Shown: positions 8,069 through 15,838 of the stretch, one piece after another
Layout of the letters: each line of letters opens with the position of its first letter
Numbering within the stretch: position 1 is the first letter of the stretch
Translations under genes and position numbers: made by a program
From: Sphaerisporangium sp.
Lineage (GTDB): Bacteria > Actinomycetota > Actinomycetes > Streptosporangiales > Streptosporangiaceae
Assembly (NCBI GenBank): GCA_025964675.1
Contig: JAOPYI010000098.1
Location: forward strand, 1-51,472
Direction: 5' to 3'
Length of the DNA: 51,472 bases
Notes under the pieces: model-generated
The model's input: only the letters and a program-made list of their open reading frames with translations
Database searches by the model: none
What the model was told of the DNA's origin: nothing

Positions 8069-8572
8069 ATGGAGAGGATCCTTGTCAGCGCCTGCCTGGT
8101 AGGGCAGCCCGTGCGCTTCGACGGCCGTGCCAAGACCGTCGACGACGCGCTGCTCGAGGGCTGGCGTGCCGAGGGACGGCTGGTGCCCTTCTGCCCGGAG
8201 GTGGAGGGCGGGCTGCCGGTGCCGAGGCCGCCCGCGGAGATCGAGGGGGGCGTCGGCGGCGCGGCCGTGCTGGCGGGAACCGCCCGCATCCTCACGCCCG
8301 AGGGCGCCGACGTCACACGCCACTACCTCGCCGGCGCCTACTCCGCCCTGGCCGTCGCGCGGTCGATGGACATCAGGATCGCCTTATTGAAGGACGGCAG
8401 CCCCTCGTGCGGCAGCCTGCGTATCCACGACGGCATGTTCCGGGGAAGGGTGACTCCCGGGGCGGGGGTGACGGCCGCCCTGCTCGAGGCGCACGGCATC
8501 CGGGTCTTCGGCGAGGACCGCATCGCGGAGGCCGCCACCTGTCTGGACGAGCTGGAACGGGCCGGCCGCTGA
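8069..8572 (+). CDS. DUF523 domain protein
   Basis: Complete 167-residue DUF523 protein: N-terminal LVSACLVGQPVRFDG, then PFCPEVEGGLPVPRPP and LKDGSPSCG, which carry the family's invariant cysteines. Homologues are widespread and have been linked to thiol or sulfur chemistry, but no function is established. A rare TTA codon is present (8384-8386), so translation could depend on a bldA-type leucyl-tRNA. GGAGGA abuts the ATG closely. Convergent with the DUF4032 gene across a strong hairpin. Confidence 0.88.
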   Translation: MERILVSACLVGQPVRFDGRAKTVDDALLEGWRAEGRLVPFCPEVEGGLPVPRPPAEIEGGVGGAAVLAGTARILTPEGADVTRHYLAGAYSALAVARSMDIRIALLKDGSPSCGSLRIHDGMFRGRVTPGAGVTAALLEAHGIRVFGEDRIAEAATCLDELERAGR

Positions 8573-8614
8573 GCGCCTGACGGCGGCCGTTCCGGCCACG
8601 CGGGCAGGCGCTCA
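8570..8614. terminator. Bidirectional terminator between DUF523 and DUF4032 genes
   Basis: Perfect 10-base arms TGAGCGCCTG (8570-8579) and CAGGCGCTCA (8605-8614) enclose an inner hairpin GGCCG-TTC-CGGCC (8585-8597). It begins on the stop codon of the plus-strand gene and ends 9 bases from the stop of the minus-strand gene. Confidence 0.7.
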
Positions 8615-8622
8615 GGCACGAG

Positions 8623-9846
8623 TCACGGGCCGACCGGCTCCGTGCCGGCGTCCTCGGCGATGACGGCCTTCTCGTCCGGTTTGAACACCAGCACGGTGTC
8701 GATGTAGGACCGCAGAGCCGTCTCGAGCCCCACGTCGTGGCCCTCCGCCTCCGACATGAACCAACGGTGGTCGAGCACCTCGTGGAAGAGCTGCGCGGGC
8801 TCCAGCTTCCCCCGCAGGTCCTGCGGGATCGCGTTGACGGTGGGCCGGAAGACCTCGGCGACCCAGCGGTGCGCGACGATGGCCTCGTCCTCGTGGCGTA
8901 GCCCCTTGGCGACCCGGAAAGAGTCGAGGTCGTTGAGCAGGCGCCTTGCCTGGTTCTCCTCGACGTCGAGCCCGGTGAGGCGCAGCAGGCGGCGCTGGTG
9001 GTGCCCGGCGTCCACGACCTTCGGCTGTACGATCAGCCGCGCCGTGCCGGCCTTGCGCCTGACCATCATCTCGGCGACGTCGAAGCCGAGGGAGTTGAGC
9101 CGCCGGATCCGCTGGTCGATGAGGTGCCATTCGACCTCCTCGACGATCTCCTCCTGGGTGAGCTCGTTCCAGAGCCGGTGGTAGCGCTCGCACAGCTGCT
9201 CGGCGAACGCCAGAGGGTCGATCGAAGAATGCAGGAAACCCCCGGCCTCCAGGTCAAGCATTTCGCCATAAATGTTGACATGGGCGACTTCGATGTCGTG
9301 CTTGCGCTGTCCCTCGCTGATCACCGGGTGCAGATCTCCGGTCTCCGCGTCCACGAGGTACGCCGCGAAGGCCCCCGCGTCCCGCCTGAACAGCGTGTTG
9401 CTCAGCGAGCAGTCGCCCCAGTAGAAGCCCGCCAGGTGCAGGCGTACGAGCAGAACGGCCAGCGCGTCCAGCAGGCGGGTGAGCGTGTCCGGCCGCAGGG
9501 TGCCCGACAGCATCGCGCGGTAGGGGAGCGAGAACTGCAGGTGCCTGGTGATCAGGGCCGAGTCCAGCGGCCGGCCTTCGGCGTCCGTTCTCCCCGTGAC
9601 CACCGCCACGGGCTCGACCGAGGGGGTGTCGAGGCGGCTGAGATCCCACAGGAGCTGGTACTCCCGCTTGGCGTATCTGTGGCTGATCTCCTTGATCGCG
9701 TAAACCCGCCCGGAGAGCCGGGCGAACCGGACGACGTGCCGGGAGATGCCACGCGGCAGCGTCACGAGGTGGTGCTCGGGCCAGGTCTCCAGGGGGAGGT
9801 GCCACGGCAGGCGGATGAGGTCGGGATCGCTGGGAGCGCCAGTCAT
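8623..9846 (-). CDS. DUF4032 protein, LPS-kinase-like fold
   Basis: Cytoplasmic actinobacterial protein with a kinase-like N-terminal half. AIKEISHRYAKREYQLL holds a candidate ATP-binding lysine and YWGDCSLSNTLF resembles the catalytic loop of aminoglycoside/LPS-type kinases (D...N), followed by an acidic AYLVDAETGDLH in the place of the metal-binding DxD. The C-terminal half (from about residue 200) is the DUF4032 region proper. The frame is open to 10041, but the upstream part is unlike protein and the ATG at 9846 (MTGAPSDPDLIRLP) matches the family start. Substrate unknown; no partner gene adjacent. Confidence 0.82.
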   Translation of the reverse strand: MTGAPSDPDLIRLPWHLPLETWPEHHLVTLPRGISRHVVRFARLSGRVYAIKEISHRYAKREYQLLWDLSRLDTPSVEPVAVVTGRTDAEGRPLDSALITRHLQFSLPYRAMLSGTLRPDTLTRLLDALAVLLVRLHLAGFYWGDCSLSNTLFRRDAGAFAAYLVDAETGDLHPVISEGQRKHDIEVAHVNIYGEMLDLEAGGFLHSSIDPLAFAEQLCERYHRLWNELTQEEIVEEVEWHLIDQRIRRLNSLGFDVAEMMVRRKAGTARLIVQPKVVDAGHHQRRLLRLTGLDVEENQARRLLNDLDSFRVAKGLRHEDEAIVAHRWVAEVFRPTVNAIPQDLRGKLEPAQLFHEVLDHRWFMSEAEGHDVGLETALRSYIDTVLVFKPDEKAVIAEDAGTEPVGP

Positions 9847-10060
9847 CTGGAGCGGCAACCCTTTGCTCCTCGGATGTCGGGGGTGTCTGTTGAGTCCGAC
9901 GCTAGCCGTTTCGCGGGTTCCACGGCAGCCTGGTCCGCTCCGTGGACACGCACGGCTCGTGCACGCCCGGTGCCCGGAGGTTAACGGCGGGCGACGACCC
10001 GAGGCGCCGGTCGAGGTGAAAGACCGGACCTGTGACGCCATGACGGAAGGTCCAGACTTA

Positions 10061-10076
10061 ACTGGTCTAGACCGGG
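10061..10076. promoter_or_regulatory. DasR-type dre site candidate upstream of ngcE
   Basis: ACTGGTCTAGACCGGG contains the 10-base palindrome GGTCTAGACC. The DasR consensus is a TGGTCTAGACCA-type palindrome; this site matches except at its right edge. It lies about 245 bases before a GlcNAc/chitobiose transporter gene, the class of target DasR controls. The whole 9847-10318 gap (472 bases) contains no gene, only this site and the palindrome at 10276. Confidence 0.6.
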
Positions 10077-10275
10077 GTCAAGGGGGTGTCTATTTGGTTT
10101 CAATTCATGCGAAGATGCCGCGATGACCTGTGCCGTTGTTAGGTTACGGAAGAGTTTCCCAGGGTGTCGAACGTCGCCATTTGTCGCGGGTGGTTTGCTG
10201 GTCGGCCACAGCTCGATCACGGGTGGCCCATACCACTTGACGGTGTACGGGGATGGACGTACGTTCCTCAAACGT

Positions 10276-10292
10276 TTAGGAAACTTTCCTAA
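10276..10292. promoter_or_regulatory. Perfect palindrome TTAGGAAACTTTCCTAA before ngcE
   Basis: A 17-base perfect palindrome with a central C, ending 26 bases before the ATG of the binding-protein gene, where a repressor would block transcription. From memory it resembles operators of ROK-family sugar regulators; no such regulator is encoded nearby. A degenerate relative (GGAAGAGTTTCC) occurs around 10148-10159. Confidence 0.6.
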
Positions 10293-10318
10293 TTGATGCT
10301 CCATTCCTGGAGGGTTGC

Positions 10319-11770
10319 ATGTCCAACTCCGCCGGCACGCCCCGAGAGATCACCCGGCGGCAGATGCTCCGCCGGATCGGCCTTACCGCACTCGTCGCAG
10401 GACCGGCGGCGAGCGTGCTCAGCGCCTGCGCCACCAGCGGAGGCAGCTCCGCGGCCTCCCCGACCGCCGCCGCCAGCGGCGCGGCGACCTCGGCTGCCAA
10501 CCCCTTCGGGGTCAAGGCGGACGCCCCCCTCGAAGTCGTCATCTTCAAGGGCGGTCTCGGCGACAGCTACGCCACCGACGTGCACGAGCCGCTGTACAAG
10601 AAGGAATTCCCGAAGGCCTCCGTCAAGCACGTCGCCACGCAGCAGATCGCCCAGACCCTGCAGCCCCGCTTCGCCAGCGGCGACGTTCCCGACTTCATCG
10701 CCAACTCCGGCTCCGACCTTATGGACAACGGCGCCCTGCAGAGCGAGGGACAGCTCCTCGACCTCACCCCGCTGTTCGACGCCCCCTCGATCGACGACCC
10801 GAGCAAGAAGATCAGGGACACGCTGATCCCGGGCACCGCCGAGTCGGGTCTCATCGCCGGCAAGCCCTACATCCTGAACTACGTCTTCACCGGCTACGGC
10901 CTCTGGTACAACAGCAAGCTCTTCCAGACGAAGGGCTGGACCCCGCCGAAGACGTTCGACGAGTTCAAGACGCTGTGCGGGACCATCAAGAAGGCGGGCC
11001 TCACGCCGTACGCCTACGCCGGCAAGAACGCCTCCTACTACCAGTACTGGATGATCCTGATCACGGCGGCGAAGGCCGGAGGCAACCAGGTCCTGATCGA
11101 CATCGACAACCTGGCCGACGGCGCCTGGAACCATGACGCCGTGAAGCAGTCCGCCGCCGCGTGGGCCGAGATCGGCAAGTTCATGGACAAGAGCTATGAG
11201 GGGCTCATCCACACCGAGGTCCAGACCCGGCAGAACCAGGACAAGATCGCGCTCTACCCGTCCGGCGCCTGGCTGGAGAACGAGCAGAAGAGCAACACGC
11301 CCGCTTCCTTCGAGTACGCCGTGACGCCGACCCCGAGCCTCACGTCCGCCGACAAGCTGCCGTTCGAGGCCATCCGCGCCGTCGCGGGCGAGCCGTACAT
11401 CATCCCCTCGAAGGGCAAGAACACCGCCGGTGCTCTGGAGTACGCCCGCATCATGCTCTCCAAGGAGGGTGCGAAGGGCTTCATCCAGAAGTCCGGAAGC
11501 CTCAGCGTCGTCATCGGCTCCGCCGACGGGCTCAGCCTGGCCCCGGGCCTGCAGAGCACCGCCGACGCCCAGAAGGCGGCGGGCTCCAACATCGTCACCT
11601 ACAACAGCTTCGAGAACTGGTACAAGGAGCTCGAGACCGAGCTGCGCAAGCAGACCAACTCGCTGATGTTCGGCCGCATCTCTGCCGATGAGTTCTGCGC
11701 CAACATGCAGAAGAAGGCGGACTCGGTGAAGGCCGACTCCTCCATCACCAAGCAGAACCGGACGGTGTAG
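10319..11770 (+). CDS. ngcE: NgcE-like GlcNAc/chitobiose-binding lipoprotein
   Basis: Solute-binding protein of a carbohydrate ABC importer. The N-terminus has a twin-arginine-like signal (TRRQMLRRIG) and a lipobox LSAC with the lipidated Cys at 37, so it is exported and anchored outside the membrane. The mature part begins NPFGVKADAPLEVVIFKGG and contains FASGDVPDFIANSGSDLMDNGAL and LTPLFDAPSIDDPSKKIRDTL, which I recognise from the NgcE family of N-acetylglucosamine/diacetylchitobiose-binding proteins. GGAGGG precedes the ATG by four bases. Two permease genes follow; no ATPase is present, as expected for systems sharing an MsiK-type ATPase. A dre-like site upstream supports an amino-sugar substrate. 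Confidence 0.82.
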   Translation: MSNSAGTPREITRRQMLRRIGLTALVAGPAASVLSACATSGGSSAASPTAAASGAATSAANPFGVKADAPLEVVIFKGGLGDSYATDVHEPLYKKEFPKASVKHVATQQIAQTLQPRFASGDVPDFIANSGSDLMDNGALQSEGQLLDLTPLFDAPSIDDPSKKIRDTLIPGTAESGLIAGKPYILNYVFTGYGLWYNSKLFQTKGWTPPKTFDEFKTLCGTIKKAGLTPYAYAGKNASYYQYWMILITAAKAGGNQVLIDIDNLADGAWNHDAVKQSAAAWAEIGKFMDKSYEGLIHTEVQTRQNQDKIALYPSGAWLENEQKSNTPASFEYAVTPTPSLTSADKLPFEAIRAVAGEPYIIPSKGKNTAGALEYARIMLSKEGAKGFIQKSGSLSVVIGSADGLSLAPGLQSTADAQKAAGSNIVTYNSFENWYKELETELRKQTNSLMFGRISADEFCANMQKKADSVKADSSITKQNRTV

Positions 11771-11776
11771 TCGATC

Positions 11777-12730
11777 ATGCGGCATGGCGACGGCCGGCGG
11801 TCCCGGGGGCTGGCTTCGGTCAGGGTGAGGAAGTACGGGTTCATCCTCTCCTTCCTCGTGATCCCGTTGATCCTCTATGTGGTCTTCGTGATCAGCCCTT
11901 ACGCTCAGGCGTTCTACATCTCGCTCACCAACTGGCGGGGAGTCTCCGCGAACCCGCAGTTCATCGGGCTCGAGAACTTCACCCGCCTGCTGTCTGACGA
12001 CGTCTTCTGGGCCGCGGTCCGCCACCATGCGCTCCTGCTGCTCGCCATGCCGCTGATCACCATCGCGATCGCGCTGTTCTTCTCGTTCCTGCTGAACCTC
12101 GGAGGGGGAAGCAGGGGCGGAAGGATGACCGGGGTCCGGGGCTCGGGCTTCTACCGCGTCGTCTACTTCTTCCCGCAGGTCCTGGCCGTGGCCGTCGTCG
12201 GCGTGTTGTTCCAGGCGATCTACCGGCCCGACAACACGGGCGTGCTCAACGGGCTTCTCTCCGGGATCGGCATCGGCCCCGTGGGCTGGCTCATCGCCCC
12301 GAACCTCGCCCTCTGGTCGATCATGGGCGTGGTGGTCTGGCAGTCCGTCGGCTTCTACGTCGTGCTGTTCTCCGCCGGCATGGCCGCCATCCCGAGCGAT
12401 GTCTTCGAGGCGGCGGCGCTCGACGGGGCGGGCCGGTTCCGGCTGTTCTTCAGCATCACCCTCCCGCTGATCTGGGACACCATCCAGGTCGGCTGGGTCT
12501 ACCTCGGCATCGCGGCGTTCGACTGCTTCGCCCTGGTGCAGGTGCTGTCGGTGGACCGAGGCGGTCCCGACAACTCCACCACCGTGCTGCCCCTGGAGAT
12601 CTGGCGCGCGGCGTTCACGTTCTCCAAGTTCGGCTACGCCTCCGCGATGGGCGTGGCCCTGTTCTTCCTCACCATCACGTTCGCGGCGCTCAGCCTGCGC
12701 GTGACGCGGCGCGAAAGGATCGAGCTGTGA
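11777..12730 (+). CDS. ngcF: NgcF-like sugar ABC transporter permease
   Basis: MalF-type inner-membrane permease with six predicted helices. It begins with a basic cytoplasmic tail, then YGFILSFLVIPLILYVVFVISPYAQAFYISLTNW, quoted here only to its Pro-Tyr motif. The EAA loop, which contacts the ATPase, is EAAALDGAGRFRLFFSITLPL (in part). The strings RGSGFYRVVYFFPQVL and SVDRGGPDNSTTVLPLEIW are typical of the NgcF group. Six bases separate it from ngcE; its TGA overlaps the start of ngcG. Confidence 0.8.
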   Translation: MRHGDGRRSRGLASVRVRKYGFILSFLVIPLILYVVFVISPYAQAFYISLTNWRGVSANPQFIGLENFTRLLSDDVFWAAVRHHALLLLAMPLITIAIALFFSFLLNLGGGSRGGRMTGVRGSGFYRVVYFFPQVLAVAVVGVLFQAIYRPDNTGVLNGLLSGIGIGPVGWLIAPNLALWSIMGVVVWQSVGFYVVLFSAGMAAIPSDVFEAAALDGAGRFRLFFSITLPLIWDTIQVGWVYLGIAAFDCFALVQVLSVDRGGPDNSTTVLPLEIWRAAFTFSKFGYASAMGVALFFLTITFAALSLRVTRRERIEL

Positions 12731-13638
12731 CCACGGCACCCCAAACCGACACGGTCCGGGTGGCCAGGGCCCCGCGCGCGGCCGCCCGGCGCCGGACGAA
12801 GAACCCCACGGGCGTCTTCGGCGGCCTCTCCCACGTCGCGCTCATCGTGTGGACGATCCTGGTGGTCGGCCCGATCCTGTGGACGTTCCTCGCGTCGTTC
12901 AAGACCAACCCCGAGATCGTCGGCGACACGCCGCTCGCGCTGCCCCACAGCTTCGGCTGGGACGCCTGGGGGCGGGCGTGGGACAAGGCGCACATCGGCA
13001 GGTACATGCTGAACACCGTCTTCGTGGTCGGCGTGAGCACCGCCTTCACGATGCTGTTCGGCTCCATGGCCGCGTACGTGCTGGCGAGGTACAGGTTCTT
13101 CGGCAACCGGGCGATCTACTACCTGTTCGTGTCAGGGCTGTCCTTCCCGGTGTTCCTGGCCCTGGTGCCGCTGTTCTTCGTGGTGAGGAACCTCGGCCTG
13201 CTCGACACCCACCTCGGCGTGATCCTGGTCTACATCGCCTACTCGCTGCCGTTCACCGTGTTCTTCCTGACGGCGTTCTTCAAGACGCTCCCGAACTCTG
13301 TGGCCGAGGCGGCGATGATGGACGGCGCCTCGCACACCCGTACGTTCTTCCAGATCATGGTGCCGATGGCCAGGCCCGGCCTTATCAGCATCACGATCTT
13401 CAACATCCTGGGCCAGTGGAACCAGTACCTCCTGCCCATCGTGCTGCTGTCGGGCAGCGTCGAGGACAAGTGGCTGATCACGCAGGGCATCGCGAACATC
13501 AACACCAGCGCCGGCTACGAGGCCGACTGGCCCGGCCTGTTCGCCGCCCTGAGCATGGCGATCCTGCCCATGCTGATCGTCTACATCATCTTCCAGCGGC
13601 AGATCCAGTCCGGCCTCACCGCCGGAGCGGTCAAGTAG
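12727..13638 (+). CDS. ngcG: NgcG-like sugar ABC transporter permease
   Basis: MalG-type permease, 303 residues, six predicted helices after a basic N-terminal tail. The EAA loop is present (EAAMMDGASHTRTFFQIMVP) followed by the conserved Pro-Gly. The GTG start overlaps the ngcF stop by four bases, so the two permeases are made in step. Together with the binding protein it completes the membrane part of the importer; the ATPase must come from elsewhere. Confidence 0.82.
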   Translation: MTTAPQTDTVRVARAPRAAARRRTKNPTGVFGGLSHVALIVWTILVVGPILWTFLASFKTNPEIVGDTPLALPHSFGWDAWGRAWDKAHIGRYMLNTVFVVGVSTAFTMLFGSMAAYVLARYRFFGNRAIYYLFVSGLSFPVFLALVPLFFVVRNLGLLDTHLGVILVYIAYSLPFTVFFLTAFFKTLPNSVAEAAMMDGASHTRTFFQIMVPMARPGLISITIFNILGQWNQYLLPIVLLSGSVEDKWLITQGIANINTSAGYEADWPGLFAALSMAILPMLIVYIIFQRQIQSGLTAGAVK

Positions 13639-13768
13639 GATCCCGGCGCTTCCGGCGCAGGCAGGACAGGGTGGTCAGGCGGGGATGAGCCAAGTCACGC
13701 GGCGGCTCTAGAGCGCCCATGATCTCGGACGGGCGACAACTCGACCCTTCACGTGAAAAGCTCATCTC

Positions 13769-14062
13769 ATGGACAGGTTGGACGACGCGGCGATAACCAC
13801 CCGGCTGGCCGAGGTGCCCGAGTGGCGGCGCGATGGTGACGAGATCCGGCGCACGGTGGTCGCTCCCGACTTCCGTACGGCCATCGCCATCGTGAACGAC
13901 GTGGCCGAGCAGGCCGAGCACCTCAACCACCACCCGGACATCGACATCCGATGGCGGCGGCTCCACATCGCCCTCATGACCCACGACGCCGGCGGCCTGA
14001 CCGAGATGGATTTCAGACTGGCCGCAAGAATCGACGCCATAGCCGCCGACCACGGCGCCTAG
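13769..14062 (+). CDS. 4a-hydroxytetrahydrobiopterin dehydratase (pterin carbinolamine dehydratase)
   Basis: Small enzyme of 97 residues that dehydrates pterin-4a-carbinolamine. The family signature is clear: AEQAEHLNHHPDIDIRW carries the catalytic His-His-Pro, and THDAGGLTEMDFRLAARID is the conserved C-terminal part. In actinomycetes these proteins often stand apart from aromatic amino-acid hydroxylase genes, as here, so the physiological pterin reaction is uncertain. No strong ribosome binding site is visible before the ATG. Confidence 0.9.
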   Translation: MDRLDDAAITTRLAEVPEWRRDGDEIRRTVVAPDFRTAIAIVNDVAEQAEHLNHHPDIDIRWRRLHIALMTHDAGGLTEMDFRLAARIDAIAADHGA

Positions 14063-14074
14063 TGGGTGTCCCAT

Positions 14075-14088
14075 TAGAATCCGATTCT
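14075..14088. promoter_or_regulatory. Inverted repeat and possible -10 abutting the thioesterase start
   Basis: TAGAATCCGATTCT contains perfect arms AGAAT / ATTCT around CCG and ends one base before the GTG at 14089. TAGAAT is also a good -10, eight bases before the GTG, which would give a leaderless transcript. The symmetry matches the site before the hydrolase gene at 4819-4837. Confidence 0.55.
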
Positions 14089-14868
14089 GTGTCAGAGAAC
14101 AGGGCGTTCTTCGCGCTCAAGAACGGTGAGCTGGTTCCCGCTCCCCATGCCCGTAGCCCGTGGTCGGCGGACATGTTGCACGGACGGCTGCTCGGCGGCC
14201 TGGCCGCCAGGGCGCTTGAGGCCGAGCACGGCGATCCTGAGTTCCACTTCACCCGGCTCACCGTCGACCTTTTCCGTAACAGCCCATTACTGCCGCTGAC
14301 CGTGGAAACGGCCCAGGTCAGACAGGGCCGCAGGATCCGGGTGGCCGACGCCACCGTGCGAACCGAGCAGGGCGTTGTCGCCCGGGCCAGTGCCGTGCTC
14401 CTACGGAAGGGCGAGCAGCCTGCCGGCGAGACCTGGCGCACCCCGGCCTGGGACGCGCCCGCTCCAGCGAGGCTCGGCCCGCCACCGCCGGCCGAGTGGA
14501 CGCCGCCGTTCGACCTCTGGCGGCTGACCGACTGGGCCGGGCTCGGACCCCATCGGGTGTGGCTCAGGGAGACCTATCCCCTGGTCGAGGGCGAGGACGT
14601 CTCGCCTTTCGTGCGCACCGCGCTGGCCGCCGACTTCGCCAGCCCTCTGGCCAACTCGGGTACGTCGGGCCTGCACTTCATCAACGCCGACTACACGCTC
14701 ACCCTCAGCCGCCTGCCGCTCGGCAAGGACGTGGGCATGGAGTCGAATGGCCACCTGAGCGACGAGGGCGTCGCGACCGCCCAGTGCACGCTGCACGACA
14801 CGTCAGGGCCGATCGGTTACTGCCTGGTGACCGCTGTGGCCAACCCGGGAAGTCTCCTCGGCGGTTAG
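14089..14868 (+). CDS. TesB-like acyl-CoA thioesterase family protein
   Basis: Double-hotdog protein. The N-terminal hotdog is seen in ADMLHGRLLGGLAARALEAEHG (in part: HGRLLGGLAARALE) and FTRLTVDLFRNSPLLPLTVET, the second in SPLANSGTSGLHFINADYTLTL and GVATAQCTLHDTSGPIGY. 259 residues from the GTG at 14089. Such proteins hydrolyse acyl-CoA esters, but this subfamily is uncharacterised. A TTA codon occurs at 14287-14289. The gene ends at a pair of strong hairpins. Confidence 0.8.
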   Translation: MSENRAFFALKNGELVPAPHARSPWSADMLHGRLLGGLAARALEAEHGDPEFHFTRLTVDLFRNSPLLPLTVETAQVRQGRRIRVADATVRTEQGVVARASAVLLRKGEQPAGETWRTPAWDAPAPARLGPPPPAEWTPPFDLWRLTDWAGLGPHRVWLRETYPLVEGEDVSPFVRTALAADFASPLANSGTSGLHFINADYTLTLSRLPLGKDVGMESNGHLSDEGVATAQCTLHDTSGPIGYCLVTAVANPGSLLGG

Positions 14869-14923
14869 CGTTCGCTCACCCGGTCGGCAACGGGGTGGGG
14901 ACATCTAAAGGGGAGGCACGCGT

Positions 14924-14956
14924 ACGTGGCCGGTGCCTGGGCGGCACCGGCCACGT
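14924..14956. terminator. Strong bidirectional terminator
   Basis: Perfect 14-base stem ACGTGGCCGGTGCC / GGCACCGGCCACGT with a five-base loop TGGGC, between the convergent thioesterase gene and the secreted-protein gene. Confidence 0.85.
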
Positions 14957-14961
14957 GGAGA

Positions 14962-14986
14962 GTCATCCGGCTCCCGAGCGGATGAC
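14962..14986. terminator. Second hairpin of the terminator pair
   Basis: Perfect 8-base stem GTCATCCG / CGGATGAC with a nine-base loop, five bases after the first hairpin and about 20 bases from the stop of the minus-strand gene. Confidence 0.6.
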
Positions 14987-15007
14987 CATGTTCAGCTGTG
15001 AGTTGGT

Positions 15008-15532
15008 TCAGTGCTTGTTGCTGTTGCCGCCGTTGACGACGACGTCCGCCGTGTCACTGAGGCTGCCCGCGGTGACCGTTACCTGGTAAGAGCCCGGCTT
15101 GGTGCTGCTCGGTGCCCTCAGGGTCTTGGCCGCCGTGCCCCCGTTGACGGTTACCGTGTAGGACCTGCCGTCGATGCCTACCACGGTGGCCGTGGTTCCG
15201 TTCCCGACGCCACTCGTCGCGATGTTGACGGTGTAGACCTCACCCCGCCGTACCTTCCCGGGAGTCACCGTCGCGCTGAGCGAGGCGGTGGTGGGCTGGT
15301 GCTTGCCGCTTCCCTTCTTACCGTCCTGCTTGGGGTCGGTGTTCTTGTACGCGTTGCCGTAGGTCTTTCCGGAGGTGTCCTGGTTCTTGGTCTTGTCGGT
15401 GGAGGAGTGCGGCGCGGCCACCGTCGATCGCGGGTGGGCCGTGTCCGCGTACGCCGATCCGGTGAGGGCTGTTCCGGTGAGCAGGCTCAGGCTCAGGAGG
15501 CCGGCGGCGGCGAGGGGCTTGCTGAAACGCAT
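15008..15532 (-). CDS. Secreted protein with a C-terminal Ig-like domain
   Basis: 174-residue exported protein. A basic N-terminus (MRFSKPL) is followed by a hydrophobic core and a likely signal-peptidase site after AYA (about residue 29). A charged linker rich in Lys, Asp, Thr and Gly follows (about 40-85), then a beta-rich domain with GKVRRGEVYTVNI and TKPGSYQVTVTAGS, typical of bacterial Ig-like or PKD-type folds. No catalytic motif. Probably a wall-associated or extracellular adhesion or binding protein. The frame is open further upstream, but the signal peptide fixes the start at 15532. Confidence 0.75.
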   Translation of the reverse strand: MRFSKPLAAAGLLSLSLLTGTALTGSAYADTAHPRSTVAAPHSSTDKTKNQDTSGKTYGNAYKNTDPKQDGKKGSGKHQPTTASLSATVTPGKVRRGEVYTVNIATSGVGNGTTATVVGIDGRSYTVTVNGGTAAKTLRAPSSTKPGSYQVTVTAGSLSDTADVVVNGGNSNKH

Positions 15533-15771
15533 GGGACGTATCCGATCCAGGACACCTCCGGGGAATCCGGTGATCCCCCTCTGGGAGGTGCCTACGTCCA
15601 ACAATCTGGCGTCTCTAAATGAAAAACTTCTGATAACGACATGAGAACTAATGTTGCACATGATGTCGATGCGACTGGTTGGCGTTCTCACGGCCCCATC
15701 ACCTCGACGTCAAAGTCGACGCGAGTTCGCCGTCGACACCGAGCAGGTCGCTTGTGTGGAGGCCGTACTGT

Positions 15772-15783
15772 CGCGAGCTCGCG
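15772..15783. promoter_or_regulatory. Palindrome in the divergent region before the aldolase gene
   Basis: CGCGAGCTCGCG, a perfect 12-base palindrome, 56 bases before the ATG at 15839. It may be a regulator site or chance in GC-rich DNA. The rest of the 306-base gap (15533-15838) shows AT-rich promoter-like DNA around 15600-15665 and nothing else I can name. Confidence 0.3.
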
Positions 15784-15838
15784 GGTCAGGGCATACTCAC
15801 TGGTAACCGACGAAAGTTCGGCAATAAGGAGACCCCCT

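Noticed and set aside
9847-10041. Longer N-terminus for the DUF4032 protein
   Set aside because: The extra 65 residues are Arg/Ser/Pro-rich without similarity to the family, and the family start matches the ATG at 9846.
10289-12739. 816-codon minus-strand open frame opposite ngcE and ngcF
   Set aside because: The plus strand encodes a clear lipoprotein and permease here; the antisense translation is low-complexity.
13704-13713. GCTCTAGAGC palindrome after ngcG as a terminator or operator
   Set aside because: Only ten bases with no extended stem; likely chance.
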